The translations under genes were made by a program, and so were the position numbers. The notes beneath the pieces are model-generated. The model did no database searches. It saw only the letters and a program-made list of their open reading frames with translations, and was not told the origin of the DNA. Shown one piece after another: positions 51,956 to 63,305 of a stretch of DNA of 64,000 nucleotides (positions are counted from its first letter, which is position 1; the number at the start of each line of letters is the position of its first letter). This DNA is from Azoarcus_F sp048158365 (GTDB lineage Bacteria > Pseudomonadota > Gammaproteobacteria > Burkholderiales > Rhodocyclaceae): NCBI GenBank assembly GCA_048158365.1, contig JBLLNL010000001.1. One strand, given 5' to 3'.

Positions 51956-53752
51956 GTGCCCGAAAATCTGCAGCCGTTGATCGTCGGCCTGATACTTGTC
52001 GGTTTGTTCGCGACTTTCATCCGCGAGTGGCTCAAGCCCGATGTCGCGGTGATGAGCGCGGTCGCGGTGCTGCTCGCGCTAGGCCTGCTCGCGCCGGGTC
52101 AGGTGCTGTCGGTGTTCGGCAACAGTGCGCCGATCACGGTCGCCTGCCTGTTCATCATCAGCGGTGCGCTGAGTCGCACCGGCTGCGTCGACCGGCTCGG
52201 GGACTGGCTGGGTGCGATGGCCGGGCACAGCGAGCGGAGGATGCTGCTGGCGCTGCTGCTGGTCGGCGTCCTCGTGTCGCCGTTCATCAACAATACACCG
52301 GTGGTCATGGTCATGATCCCGGCGGTCATCGCGCTTGCGTCCCGCCAGGGAACGTCGCCGTCGCGCCTGCTCATTCCCCTGTCCTACGCGACGATCCTGG
52401 GCGGTCTGGTGACGATGGTCGGTACCTCGACCAACATTCTGGTCGATGGTGTGGCCCGCGACATGGGCCTCGCGCCCTTCCACATGTTCGAGATCAGCGC
52501 GCCGGCGCTGCTGCTGGCGCTGGTCGGCTGTGTGTTCATGTATTTCATGGCGCCGCGCTACCTGCCTTCACGCGAGACCCTGACCCAGCAATTTACCGGC
52601 AGTGGCGACCGGCTCTTCATGACCGAGCTGTTCGTGCCCGAAGGCTCGAGGCTGGCCGGGCGCACGCTGAAGGATGCGCGGCTGTCCAAAGGCACGATAC
52701 AGGTACTGAGGCTCTTTCGCGGCGACGACGAGATCGCCTCGCCGCCGCCGCAAACCCGGCTGATGGTCGGCGACCGGCTGGTGGTGCATAGCCGCAGCAG
52801 CGCGATGATGGATCTGCGCAGCACCGATCTGGTCGGCCTGCAGGCCAAGGGCACCGACAGCCATGACCTGGAGACCCTGCGCCGGCGCGGGGTCGTCATG
52901 GTCGAGGCGATCGTCGGGCAGACCTCGCGTTACGTGTCGCGACCGATCCGCGATCTGGATCTCGCCGCCCGCTATGGCATCCATCTGATCGCGGTGCACC
53001 GCAGGGATGCGTCCATTCAGGACGTCGGCGACGACTTCCAGCTGCAGTTCGGCGACGTCCTGCTGGTCGAAGGCACGCCGGCGCAGATCAAGCGCTTCTG
53101 CGAGAACGGGGATCTGTTCGCGATCACCGAGGGACGCGCACCGGCGAATCGGCAGGCAAAGGCGCCGATCGCGCTCGCGACCATCGCCGGCGTGATGCTG
53201 CTGGCCGCCTTCAAAGTGATGCCGATCGAGGGGCTCGCGATGATCGGCGCGGCGGTCGTCGTCGCGACCGGCTGCATCCGTTCGGACGAGGCCTACAAGG
53301 CGATAGAGTGGCCGATCATCATCCTGATCTTCGGCATGATCGCGATCAGCATCGCGATGCGCGAGTCCGGGCTGGCCGACCTGCTGGCCACGTCGCTGGT
53401 CGGTGCGGGCGTGGGGCTGTCGCCGTGGATGATGCTGGCGATCGTGATCCTGATCACGTCGATCGCGACCGAATTCATCAGCAACAATGCGGTTGCGGTG
53501 CTGTTCACGCCCATCGTGATCGGCGTCGCGCAGCAACTCGGGGTAGACCCGCGCCCCTTCGTCGTCGGCGTGATGTTCGCGGCCAGCGCGAGCTTCGCGA
53601 CCCCGATCGGCTACCAGACAAACACGCTGGTGTACAACGCCGGCAACTACCGCTTCACCGACTTCGCGCGGCTGGGAATTCCGATGAACCTGATCGTGTG
53701 GATCGTCGCGAGTCTCGTCATTCCGCTGTTCTGGCCGCTGACCGCGAGCTGA
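51956..53752 (+). CDS. SLC13/ArsB-superfamily anion transporter with TrkA-C domains
   Basis: This 598-residue inner-membrane carrier has hydrophobic bundles at about 1-200 and 395-598 enclosing two soluble RCK-C/TrkA-C domains (about 210-385). Signature motifs are SPFINNTPVVMVMIPAV with GTSTNILVDG in the first half, and TEFISNNAVAVLFTPI with ASASFATPIGYQTNTLVY in the second. Such proteins carry sulfate, dicarboxylates or other anions with sodium or protons; which one cannot be decided. Start is a GTG. The 245 bp upstream are AT-rich near 51840-51900 and probably contain the promoter. Confidence 0.88.
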   Translation: MPENLQPLIVGLILVGLFATFIREWLKPDVAVMSAVAVLLALGLLAPGQVLSVFGNSAPITVACLFIISGALSRTGCVDRLGDWLGAMAGHSERRMLLALLLVGVLVSPFINNTPVVMVMIPAVIALASRQGTSPSRLLIPLSYATILGGLVTMVGTSTNILVDGVARDMGLAPFHMFEISAPALLLALVGCVFMYFMAPRYLPSRETLTQQFTGSGDRLFMTELFVPEGSRLAGRTLKDARLSKGTIQVLRLFRGDDEIASPPPQTRLMVGDRLVVHSRSSAMMDLRSTDLVGLQAKGTDSHDLETLRRRGVVMVEAIVGQTSRYVSRPIRDLDLAARYGIHLIAVHRRDASIQDVGDDFQLQFGDVLLVEGTPAQIKRFCENGDLFAITEGRAPANRQAKAPIALATIAGVMLLAAFKVMPIEGLAMIGAAVVVATGCIRSDEAYKAIEWPIIILIFGMIAISIAMRESGLADLLATSLVGAGVGLSPWMMLAIVILITSIATEFISNNAVAVLFTPIVIGVAQQLGVDPRPFVVGVMFAASASFATPIGYQTNTLVYNAGNYRFTDFARLGIPMNLIVWIVASLVIPLFWPLTAS

Positions 53753-53795
53753 ATCGTCGCGGTCAGCGGGTTCCGGATGGCGAGCGGGATCCTCC

Positions 53796-55712
<1,917 letters not shown>

Positions 55713-55851
55713 GAGGTCTCCGGGTTTCTCGAGGTTTGCAGGCCGGGGGCATGCAGGGGGTGACGGGGTTTTGCGGTCCAGCGTGAAAGGTCTGGGGCGT
55801 TTGGTCGGGTGATGTGCGCGGAATAATGCGGTGCTGTCGTCCGTATGATCG

Positions 55852-56700
55852 TCAGATCTGATCGTGTGTGCGCCATAGCGCGTGGAAGTGATGCACCGGC
55901 CCGTGGCCGCTGCCCACGGCGAGCGCGGCCGAGGCGGCGATCGCGCGTAGCAGGTAGACGCGTGCTTCGCGCACGGCCGCTTCGACCGGACGCAACGCAT
56001 CGGCGCGCTGCGGCAGCAACGCGGCGATCGCCGATGACAGTGTGCAACCGGTGCCGTGGGTGTTGCGAGTGTCGATGCGCTGTGCGGGCAGTTCGATCAT
56101 GCGGTCGCCGTCGAAGAGCAGGTCCATCAGCTCGTTGCCGGGCAGATGTCCGCCCTTCAGCAGCACCCAGCGTTCGCTGGCGGTCGGCAGCATTTCGCGC
56201 AGGCGTTCGGCCGTCCTGTACATCTCCTTGACCGACTCCGGGGCGCGCGATTCGAGCAGCACGCCCGCCTCCGGCAGGTTGGGGGTGATCATGAAGCTCG
56301 CCGGCAACAAGGCTTCCCGCAACATCGCGACCGCGCTCCTGGCCAGCAGATGGTCGCCGCTCTTCGCGACCATGACCGGATCGCAGACCACGCGACGCGC
56401 CTTGAAGTGGGACAGGCGGTCGGCGACGGTGCGCACGATGTCGGCAGTGCCGAGCATGCCGAGCTTCACTGCGTCGATACGCACGTCCGAGAACAGTGTG
56501 TCGATCTGCAACTGCAGGAAGTCGACCGGCGGGGTGTGGACCCCGGTGACCGCCTGCGTGTTCTGCGCGGTCAGGGCGGCCACGACACCGCAGCCATAGG
56601 CGCCGAGGGCCGAGAACGTCTTGACGTCGGCAAGAACGCCGGCGCCCCCCGACGGGTCTACACCGGCGATACTCAACACATTGGGGACGGTGGCTTTCAA
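55852..56700 (-). CDS. thiD: Hydroxymethylpyrimidine/phosphomethylpyrimidine kinase
   Basis: ThiD phosphorylates HMP and HMP-P for thiamine synthesis. The 282-residue ribokinase-family protein has intact motifs: SIAGVDPSGGAGVLADVKT, VVCDPVMVAKSGD and the catalytic NTHGTGCTLSSAIAAL. The start is probably the TTG at 56700, which has GGAG eight bases upstream and puts the substrate motif at the normal position; an in-frame TTG at 56736 has no ribosome site. A TPP riboswitch lies 87 bp upstream. Contrast with the degenerate paralogue at 38854-39738. Confidence 0.94.
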   Translation of the reverse strand: MKATVPNVLSIAGVDPSGGAGVLADVKTFSALGAYGCGVVAALTAQNTQAVTGVHTPPVDFLQLQIDTLFSDVRIDAVKLGMLGTADIVRTVADRLSHFKARRVVCDPVMVAKSGDHLLARSAVAMLREALLPASFMITPNLPEAGVLLESRAPESVKEMYRTAERLREMLPTASERWVLLKGGHLPGNELMDLLFDGDRMIELPAQRIDTRNTHGTGCTLSSAIAALLPQRADALRPVEAAVREARVYLLRAIAASAALAVGSGHGPVHHFHALWRTHDQI

Positions 56701-56787
56701 GTCTGAATCTCCACGAATCGGGGGCTGCACCGGCAAGACGGTACCCGGACGAAGCGTGGAAAGACGACGGAATCAGGGATGGACATC

Positions 56788-56873
56788 GCGTTTCCCTACG
56801 CCGGTGCGAGCCGGATCAGGTTCCAAGGGTATTTCTCAGCCCGCGGTACGACGCACGGCGGGCACCCCTAACG
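56788..56873 (-). promoter_or_regulatory. TPP riboswitch (THI element)
   Basis: Read on the minus strand, the conserved core is present: TAGGGGTGCC, GGGCTGAGAAATACCC, TTGGAACCTGATCCGGCT, and a closing CCGGCGTAGGGAA. These form the P1-P5 junction that binds thiamine pyrophosphate. It precedes the thiD-thiC pair and would lower their expression when thiamine pyrophosphate is plentiful. The rest of the 347-bp gap (56701-57047) holds the riboswitch expression platform and, presumably, both divergent promoters; no gene is evident there. Confidence 0.95.
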
Positions 56874-57047
56874 AAGCCTCGAGCCTACTCCTGCGCCGTG
56901 CGTATTTCAAGCAGGCCGAGTCGCCGAGGGGCCAGCAGTCATCCCCAGCTCGCTGCGCCGTGATCGGCAAGACTTTTTCGGTTGGCGCTAAAGATCGGCG
57001 ACAATCCGGCCGATGATGATGCATTACGCTGCGAGTCCTTGCCCCAC

Positions 57048-58367
57048 ATGAAAACCTTCGCTTCTGCGGCGATGCTCATCCTGCTGACCGGCGCAACCGA
57101 CCTCGCCGCCCAGGATTCCTGGGAGACGCTGATGCGCGACCGAAACCGTCAGGTCCAGATCGACCGTGCCAGCATCATCCAGGCGGACGCCGGCACGCGC
57201 GTGGCCTGGGCGCGGGTGGTGCTGATGCCGGCGGAAGCTGCGACTGCGGGCTACATGACGGCTCAGGCGCTGAATCGTTTCGACTGCGTCAATCGCAGTT
57301 TCATCACGGTGCGCCGCCGCTATCTCGACGCCCGAAACATCGTGGTGCGCGAGGAGAGCATCGCGGACCCGAAGCCGGTGCTGGTGTCGAGCAATACCGT
57401 GGATGAGCGTCTGTGGCGCGAAATCTGCCGCCCGCCTTCGGTTGCGGATCTGCAGCGGATCGCGGACGATCCGGCGCGTCGGCCGGTTTCGCCTTCGAGG
57501 CCGCAGGTGCAGGCCGAGCCCGCGCCGGTGCGCGACGCGTCGCCTTCTCCGGCGGCTCGCACGCCCGCAGTACCTGTCGATGCCCGGCCGGCTGCGGCTG
57601 CGCCCGCGACCCGATCCGCGCGTGCGCCATCCGATCCGTCGCGGCTGACGCCGAGCGTCCCATTGCCGGCGGCCGCCGCAACGCCGCCGATGGTCGAGTG
57701 GAGTTACCACGGTGAGACCGGTCCCGCGCACTGGGGCCGGCTGAGGCCGGACTGGGCCTTGTGCGACAGCGGCATGCGCCAGTCCCCCGTCGATCTGCGC
57801 GATGGGATTGCGGTCGATCTCGAGCCGGTATCGTTCGACTATCGTCAGACGCGATTCATGGTCACCGACACCGGCAGGACGCTGGAAGTGATGGTGGGGG
57901 CCGGCCTGGGCGCGGACATTCGCGGTCGGCGTTTCGAACTCGAACGGATCCGGTTTCATTCGCCATCGGAGATGCGCATCGACGGTCAGGTGCACGAACT
58001 CGGCCTGCATCTGCATCACCGCGATGCGGATGGGCGTCACGCCATCGTGGCGATCTCGATCGATGGCGGTGGCACGCCTCATCCGGTGATACAGGCCCTG
58101 TGGAACAGCCTGCCTCTCGATCGGGGTGCCTATTTCATGCCTCAGGCGACGATCGACATTGCGGCCTTGTTGCCTGGCAGTCAGGCGCATTATCTGTATC
58201 TCGGTTCGCTGTCCACGCCCCCTTGCTCGGAGGGTGTCACCTGGGTCGTGCTGAAGGAGCCCGTCCGGATTTCGGATGATCAACTGGGAATCTTCAGACG
58301 CCTCTACGCCAACAACGGCAGACCGGTCCAGCCGCTCAACGATCGGATCGTTCTTCAGTCGCGCTGA
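57048..58367 (+). CDS. Exported two-domain protein with carbonic-anhydrase-like C-terminus
   Basis: This 439-residue precursor has a signal peptide (about 1-22, cut near DLAA/QDS). A surface-adhesin-E-like domain (about 23-140) follows, then a Pro/Ala-rich linker (about 150-220) and an alpha-carbonic anhydrase fold (about 222-439). The fold includes WSYHGETGPAHWG, QSPVDL and YLGSLSTPPCSEGVTWVVLKEP. The zinc-binding region departs from the norm: where active enzymes have HFH, it reads RFHSPSE (Arg302, His304), and the Glu before the third ligand is Gly319 (GLH, His321). Catalysis is therefore doubtful. The protein is likely periplasmic or surface-associated. Confidence 0.83.
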   Translation: MKTFASAAMLILLTGATDLAAQDSWETLMRDRNRQVQIDRASIIQADAGTRVAWARVVLMPAEAATAGYMTAQALNRFDCVNRSFITVRRRYLDARNIVVREESIADPKPVLVSSNTVDERLWREICRPPSVADLQRIADDPARRPVSPSRPQVQAEPAPVRDASPSPAARTPAVPVDARPAAAAPATRSARAPSDPSRLTPSVPLPAAAATPPMVEWSYHGETGPAHWGRLRPDWALCDSGMRQSPVDLRDGIAVDLEPVSFDYRQTRFMVTDTGRTLEVMVGAGLGADIRGRRFELERIRFHSPSEMRIDGQVHELGLHLHHRDADGRHAIVAISIDGGGTPHPVIQALWNSLPLDRGAYFMPQATIDIAALLPGSQAHYLYLGSLSTPPCSEGVTWVVLKEPVRISDDQLGIFRRLYANNGRPVQPLNDRIVLQSR

Positions 58368-58563
58368 ACGGAGCCGGCCGCGTGGAACACGCGTTCCCGT
58401 GCGCCTCGCCCGGCCGCAGCTCAGAACGCGTCGGGGTTCTTGCAGTGCATCATCCGCGTCGGCAAAGCCGCCAAGCTGGGATAGAATATCGGGCTGAAAC
58501 AAAGCTCGCGGTCTCGGACGGCCAGCAGCTAGAGTGCGCTCATATTCCTTCAGGAAGCCGACA

Positions 58564-59217
58564 ATGAATTTCGAACAAGCCCGTTTCAACATGGTCGAGC
58601 AGCAGATCCGTACCTGGGAGGTGCTGGATCAGGATGTGCTCGATCTCCTGATGACGGTCCGGCGCGAGGAGTTCGTGCCGGAAGCCTATCGGAACCTCGC
58701 ATTCGCCGACGTCGAGATCCCGATCGGTTGCGGCCAGGTCATGCTGAAACCGGTGATCGAGGGCAAGGTCCTGCAGGCGCTGCAGATCGGGCGCTCGGAC
58801 TCGGTACTCGAGATCGGTGCAGGATCCGGCTTCTTTGCGGCGCTGCTGGCGGCCCGGGCGGAATGGGTCCGAAGCCTCGAGATCGAACCGGGACTGGTCG
58901 ATCTCGCCAGCGCCAACCTCGATCGCTATGGCGTCGAGAACGCCACCGTGATCGAAGCGGACGGCGCCGACGGGCTGGCCGGTTCGGGGCCCTACGACGT
59001 CATCGTCGTATCGGCTGGCATGCCGATGGTGCCGCGCAGTCTGCTCGAGCAGCTCAAACCAGGCGGACGCCTGTTCGCATTCGTCGGCGAGGCGCCGGTG
59101 ATGAAGGCGCGATTGATCACGCATCTGGGCGAGGGTCGCTTCAAGGCCGAGGATATTTTCGAATCGTTGGTGCCGATGCTCAGGAATGCGCGTCAGACCG
59201 AACACTTCCGTTTCTGA
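58564..59217 (+). CDS. Protein-L-isoaspartate O-methyltransferase-like protein
   Basis: This 217-residue SAM-dependent methyltransferase is of the PCMT family. It has NMVEQQIRTWEVLD at the N-terminus, VLEIGAGSGFFAALLA (SAM motif I), EIEPGLVDLASANL and GGRLFAFVGEAP. It belongs to the short group encoded beside rhodanese and tolC in many proteobacteria; true repair of isoaspartate is not shown for that group. The rhodanese gene follows 15 bp later. Confidence 0.87.
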   Translation: MNFEQARFNMVEQQIRTWEVLDQDVLDLLMTVRREEFVPEAYRNLAFADVEIPIGCGQVMLKPVIEGKVLQALQIGRSDSVLEIGAGSGFFAALLAARAEWVRSLEIEPGLVDLASANLDRYGVENATVIEADGADGLAGSGPYDVIVVSAGMPMVPRSLLEQLKPGGRLFAFVGEAPVMKARLITHLGEGRFKAEDIFESLVPMLRNARQTEHFRF

Positions 59218-59232
59218 AATCCGGGATCCACG

Positions 59233-59556
59233 ATGAAGCAGCTCAGCCCCTTGGAACTTTCGGCCTGGATGGCCGACGATTCACGCCGCAAGCCGGTTCT
59301 GCTCGATGTGCGCGAACCCTGGGAGTTCCAGCTCTGCCACATCGCGGGGTCGGTGCACATTCCGATGGCGACCGTTCCGGCGCGTGTTGGCGAGCTCGAT
59401 CAGGACGCAGAGATCGTCGTGATCTGTCATCACGGCGGACGTAGCGCGCAGGTCGGCATGTTCCTGGAGCATCAGGGCTTCCCCCGCGTCATCAATCTGT
59501 CGGGCGGCGTGGCGGGTTGGGCCGTGCAGGTCGAACCCGGCATGCCGCAATACTGA
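59233..59556 (+). CDS. Single-domain rhodanese-like protein
   Basis: This cytoplasmic sulfurtransferase-like protein has 107 residues. It has PVLLDVREPWEFQLCHIAGS, and the active-site loop VICHHGGRSAQVG carries the catalytic cysteine; FPRVINLSGGVAGW closes the fold. It could transfer sulfur from thiosulfate-like donors. It lies between the PCMT-like gene and tolC, with 15 and 11 bp gaps, probably in one transcript. Confidence 0.92.
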   Translation: MKQLSPLELSAWMADDSRRKPVLLDVREPWEFQLCHIAGSVHIPMATVPARVGELDQDAEIVVICHHGGRSAQVGMFLEHQGFPRVINLSGGVAGWAVQVEPGMPQY

Positions 59557-59567
59557 ATGGAGTCACG

Positions 59568-60872
59568 ATGAAGCGCTTGCTCGCAGTCGCTGTGGCCAGC
59601 CTCTTTTCCGCCACGGTTTGGTCTTCGGATCTGCTCGACGTCTATCGTGACGCGCTCGTGAACGACCCCCAATATGCCGCGGCGAGAGCCGAGTTCGAGG
59701 CGGGGCGGGAGTTCGCGGTGCAGGGGCGGGCCGGCCTGTTGCCGAACATCGAGGCGGTCGGCGACGTGTCCCGCAATCGTTTCGACCCGGACGGCGCGCG
59801 CTCCCAGACCTTCACCACCGACAACTTCGGTGTGGAGCTCAGGCAGCCGATCTATCGGCGGCAGAACTGGATCGTCGCGGATCAGGGGGCATTGCAGACC
59901 GAACTGTCCGGGGTGCAGTTCGGTCTCGCGCATCAGGACCTGATCCTGCGGGTATCCGAGGCTTATTTCAACGTTCTCAATGCGCAGGACAATCTCGATG
60001 CGGTCACACAACTGCGCACCGCTGCGCAGGAGCAGCGCGAGATCGCCGAAACCAGCTTCGAAGTCGGCACGGTCACGATCACCGACGTGTATGAGGCCCA
60101 GTCGCGTTACGATCTTGCGGTCGCCCGCGTCATTGCGGCCGAGAGCGAGCTGGAACTCAATCGTCACAACCTGGCCCGGATCATCGGGCGGGAACCTGAT
60201 CAACTGGTGGGATTACGCAGCGGCATCGTCGTTAATCCCCCGTCGCCGAACCGTTCGGATGAGTGGGTGGCCGCTGCGCAAACAGGCGCATTTGGCGTGC
60301 AGACGCAGCAGATCGTGCGCGAGATCGCGACACGTGAGGTCGAGCGCACCCGTGCCGGACATTATCCGACCCTGGATCTGGTCGCGTCGCAGGGATGGCC
60401 GAATCGCCAGTCGGGGGGGGTGTCATCCTCTACCAATCGAAGCAGCGATACCCGGGTCGGCGTGGTGCTGAGGCTACCTATTTTCGAGGGCGGTGCGATT
60501 ACATCGCGTGAGCGCGAGGCGGCCGCGCTGTTGGTCAAGGCCGACTCCGATCTGGAGAATGCGCGGCGCAACGCTGCGTTCGCGGCTCGCGATGCGTATC
60601 TCGGGGTCAGCAGTGGGTTGGCTGAGATTGCGGCGCTTGAGGCCGCCGAGGTGTCGTCGCTGTCGTCGGTGGAGGCGAATCGCCTCGGCTACGAGGTCGG
60701 CGTGCGGATCAACATCGATGTGCTCGATGCGTTGACCCAACTGGCCGAGACCCGGCTCAGTCTCGCAAGCGCTCGCTACAACACCGTGTTGTCGCACTTG
60801 CGCCTGAATGCCGCGGCCGGCACGCTGGGCCAGGACGATCTGCAAACTGTGAATGCCTTGCTCGGCGAATGA
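59568..60872 (+). CDS. tolC: TolC-family outer-membrane efflux/secretion channel
   Basis: This 434-residue outer-membrane protein has a signal peptide (about 1-19) and the repeated TolC pattern: DVYRDALVNDPQYAAARAE at the start, GVELRQPIYRR, and ETSFEVGTVTITDVYEAQSRYD. The second half mirrors this with VLRLPIFEGG and EVGVRINIDVLDALTQLAE. It provides the exit duct for type I secretion or RND pumps. Compare the truncated relative at 5399-5986. A run of eight G lies in the coding region at 60413-60420. It converges on waaA, with only 3 bp between stops. Confidence 0.93.
   Translation: MKRLLAVAVASLFSATVWSSDLLDVYRDALVNDPQYAAARAEFEAGREFAVQGRAGLLPNIEAVGDVSRNRFDPDGARSQTFTTDNFGVELRQPIYRRQNWIVADQGALQTELSGVQFGLAHQDLILRVSEAYFNVLNAQDNLDAVTQLRTAAQEQREIAETSFEVGTVTITDVYEAQSRYDLAVARVIAAESELELNRHNLARIIGREPDQLVGLRSGIVVNPPSPNRSDEWVAAAQTGAFGVQTQQIVREIATREVERTRAGHYPTLDLVASQGWPNRQSGGVSSSTNRSSDTRVGVVLRLPIFEGGAITSREREAAALLVKADSDLENARRNAAFAARDAYLGVSSGLAEIAALEAAEVSSLSSVEANRLGYEVGVRINIDVLDALTQLAETRLSLASARYNTVLSHLRLNAAAGTLGQDDLQTVNALLGE
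60413..60420 (+). repeat. Run of eight G inside tolC
   Basis: A mononucleotide tract of eight G interrupts the periplasmic coding region of tolC, in a poorly conserved loop (QSGGVSSS). Tracts of this length can slip in replication and shift the frame. The frame as given is intact. Confidence 0.9.
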
Positions 60873-60875
60873 CTG

Positions 60876-62150
60876 TCACGGGTCGGATCGACGCGGCATC
60901 AGTTCCTCTATGATCTCGATCGTGCGTGCGGTCGCGCCCCGGTGAGCGGCCGCGAACGTCTGGCCTGCGCTCCCGCAGCGGTCGCGTACGTCCGGGTGTG
61001 CGAGCAGGTCGAGCGCCACCCGGATCGCGTCGTCCGCGTCTGGCGAGCGTAGCGCCGCGCCGCAGTCAACGGCCTGGTCCGCGACCAGCGAAAAATTGAA
61101 CGTGTGTGGGCCGATGATCACCGGCGTGCCAACCGCGCAGGCTTCGATCAGATTCTGTCCGCCGAATGGCAGCCAGCTTCCGCCGATCAGCGCGATATCG
61201 GCGCCGGCGTAGTAAGCGAACATCTCACCCATCGAATCTCCGAGCCAGACCCGGGTGTCCGCATCCACCGGGGTGCCGTCGCTGCGCATCTGCAGTGTCA
61301 GACCGCGCTCGCACACGAGTTGCGCCACCGCGTCGAAGCGCTGCGGGTGCCGTGGCACCAGCGCAAGCAGAACCGAGGCGGGTGCCTGGCGTATGAACGC
61401 ATCGAGGATCAGCGTCTCCTCGCCGTCGCGCGTGCTGGCCGCGAGCACCACCGGTCGTCCTCCGAAACGCGTGCGAAACGCCCGTCCGAGGACGAGCAGC
61501 GCCTCCGGCGGCTTGATGTCGAACTTGATGTTGCCGGTCACCGACGGAGCGTTCGCACCGAGCCGGCGCAGTCGCTCGGCATCGTCGCCGGTCTGCGCGC
61601 CGAAGGCCGAGATCGCGCCCAGGGTCATGCGGGTCAGTGCCGGCCAGCGCGCATAGCGACGCGCGGAGCGTTCGGACAGGCGCGCATTGGCGAGCACAAC
61701 CGGAATCCCCCTGGTCTGACAGCCGAGCAGCAGATTCGGCCACAGCTCGGTCTCCATCACGATGCCGATCACCGGCCGAAAATGATCGAGGAAGCGCCCC
61801 ACCAGCAACCCGGCGTCGTAGGGCAGATAGACCGTCCGCACGCGCGCTTCGTCGCCGAAAAGGGTCGCCGAAGTGTCGCGTCCGGTCGGGGTCATGTGGC
61901 TCAGCACGATGGAGTGATCCGGGTAACGCGCCAGCATCGCTCGCACCAGAGGTTCGGCGGCACGGGTCTCCCCGACCGACACGGCGTGGATCCACACCGA
62001 CCGGTCCGGACCGGCGTCAGTGTAGCGCCCGAATCGCTCGCCGACATGCTGCAGATAAGCCGGTTGCCTGCGCGCGCGCCAGGCCAGACGTGGCAACACC
62101 AGCGGGAGCAACAAAAGCCACAGGAGGGAGTAGGCGACGCGCAGCAGCAT
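60876..62150 (-). CDS. waaA: 3-deoxy-D-manno-octulosonic acid transferase (KdtA)
   Basis: WaaA adds Kdo residues to lipid IVA at the inner membrane, building the LPS inner core. The 424-residue GT30 enzyme has an N-terminal membrane anchor (about 1-20), IHAVSVGETRAAEPLVRAM with the catalytic Glu, GIVMETELWPNLL, and a C-terminal Rossmann half with GDSMGEMFAYYAGADIALIGGSW and GGQNLIEACAVGTPVIIGP. The start at MLLRVAYSLL is favoured; 230 bp of open frame upstream are unconserved. Confidence 0.95.
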   Translation of the reverse strand: MLLRVAYSLLWLLLLPLVLPRLAWRARRQPAYLQHVGERFGRYTDAGPDRSVWIHAVSVGETRAAEPLVRAMLARYPDHSIVLSHMTPTGRDTSATLFGDEARVRTVYLPYDAGLLVGRFLDHFRPVIGIVMETELWPNLLLGCQTRGIPVVLANARLSERSARRYARWPALTRMTLGAISAFGAQTGDDAERLRRLGANAPSVTGNIKFDIKPPEALLVLGRAFRTRFGGRPVVLAASTRDGEETLILDAFIRQAPASVLLALVPRHPQRFDAVAQLVCERGLTLQMRSDGTPVDADTRVWLGDSMGEMFAYYAGADIALIGGSWLPFGGQNLIEACAVGTPVIIGPHTFNFSLVADQAVDCGAALRSPDADDAIRVALDLLAHPDVRDRCGSAGQTFAAAHRGATARTIEIIEELMPRRSDP

Positions 62151-62289
62151 GGATGAGCCTGGTTCAGTCAGGGCTGCAGTATAAAGGGGGGCGGCTGCCG
62201 CTGCGCGTCCCGCGCTTTGCCGGCCCGCGTATGTGGTGATGACAGACCGCTGTGCGATAATCGGTGGATTATCACCCAGACCAAAAATC

Positions 62290-63300
<1,011 letters not shown>

Positions 63301-63305
63301 GCGGC

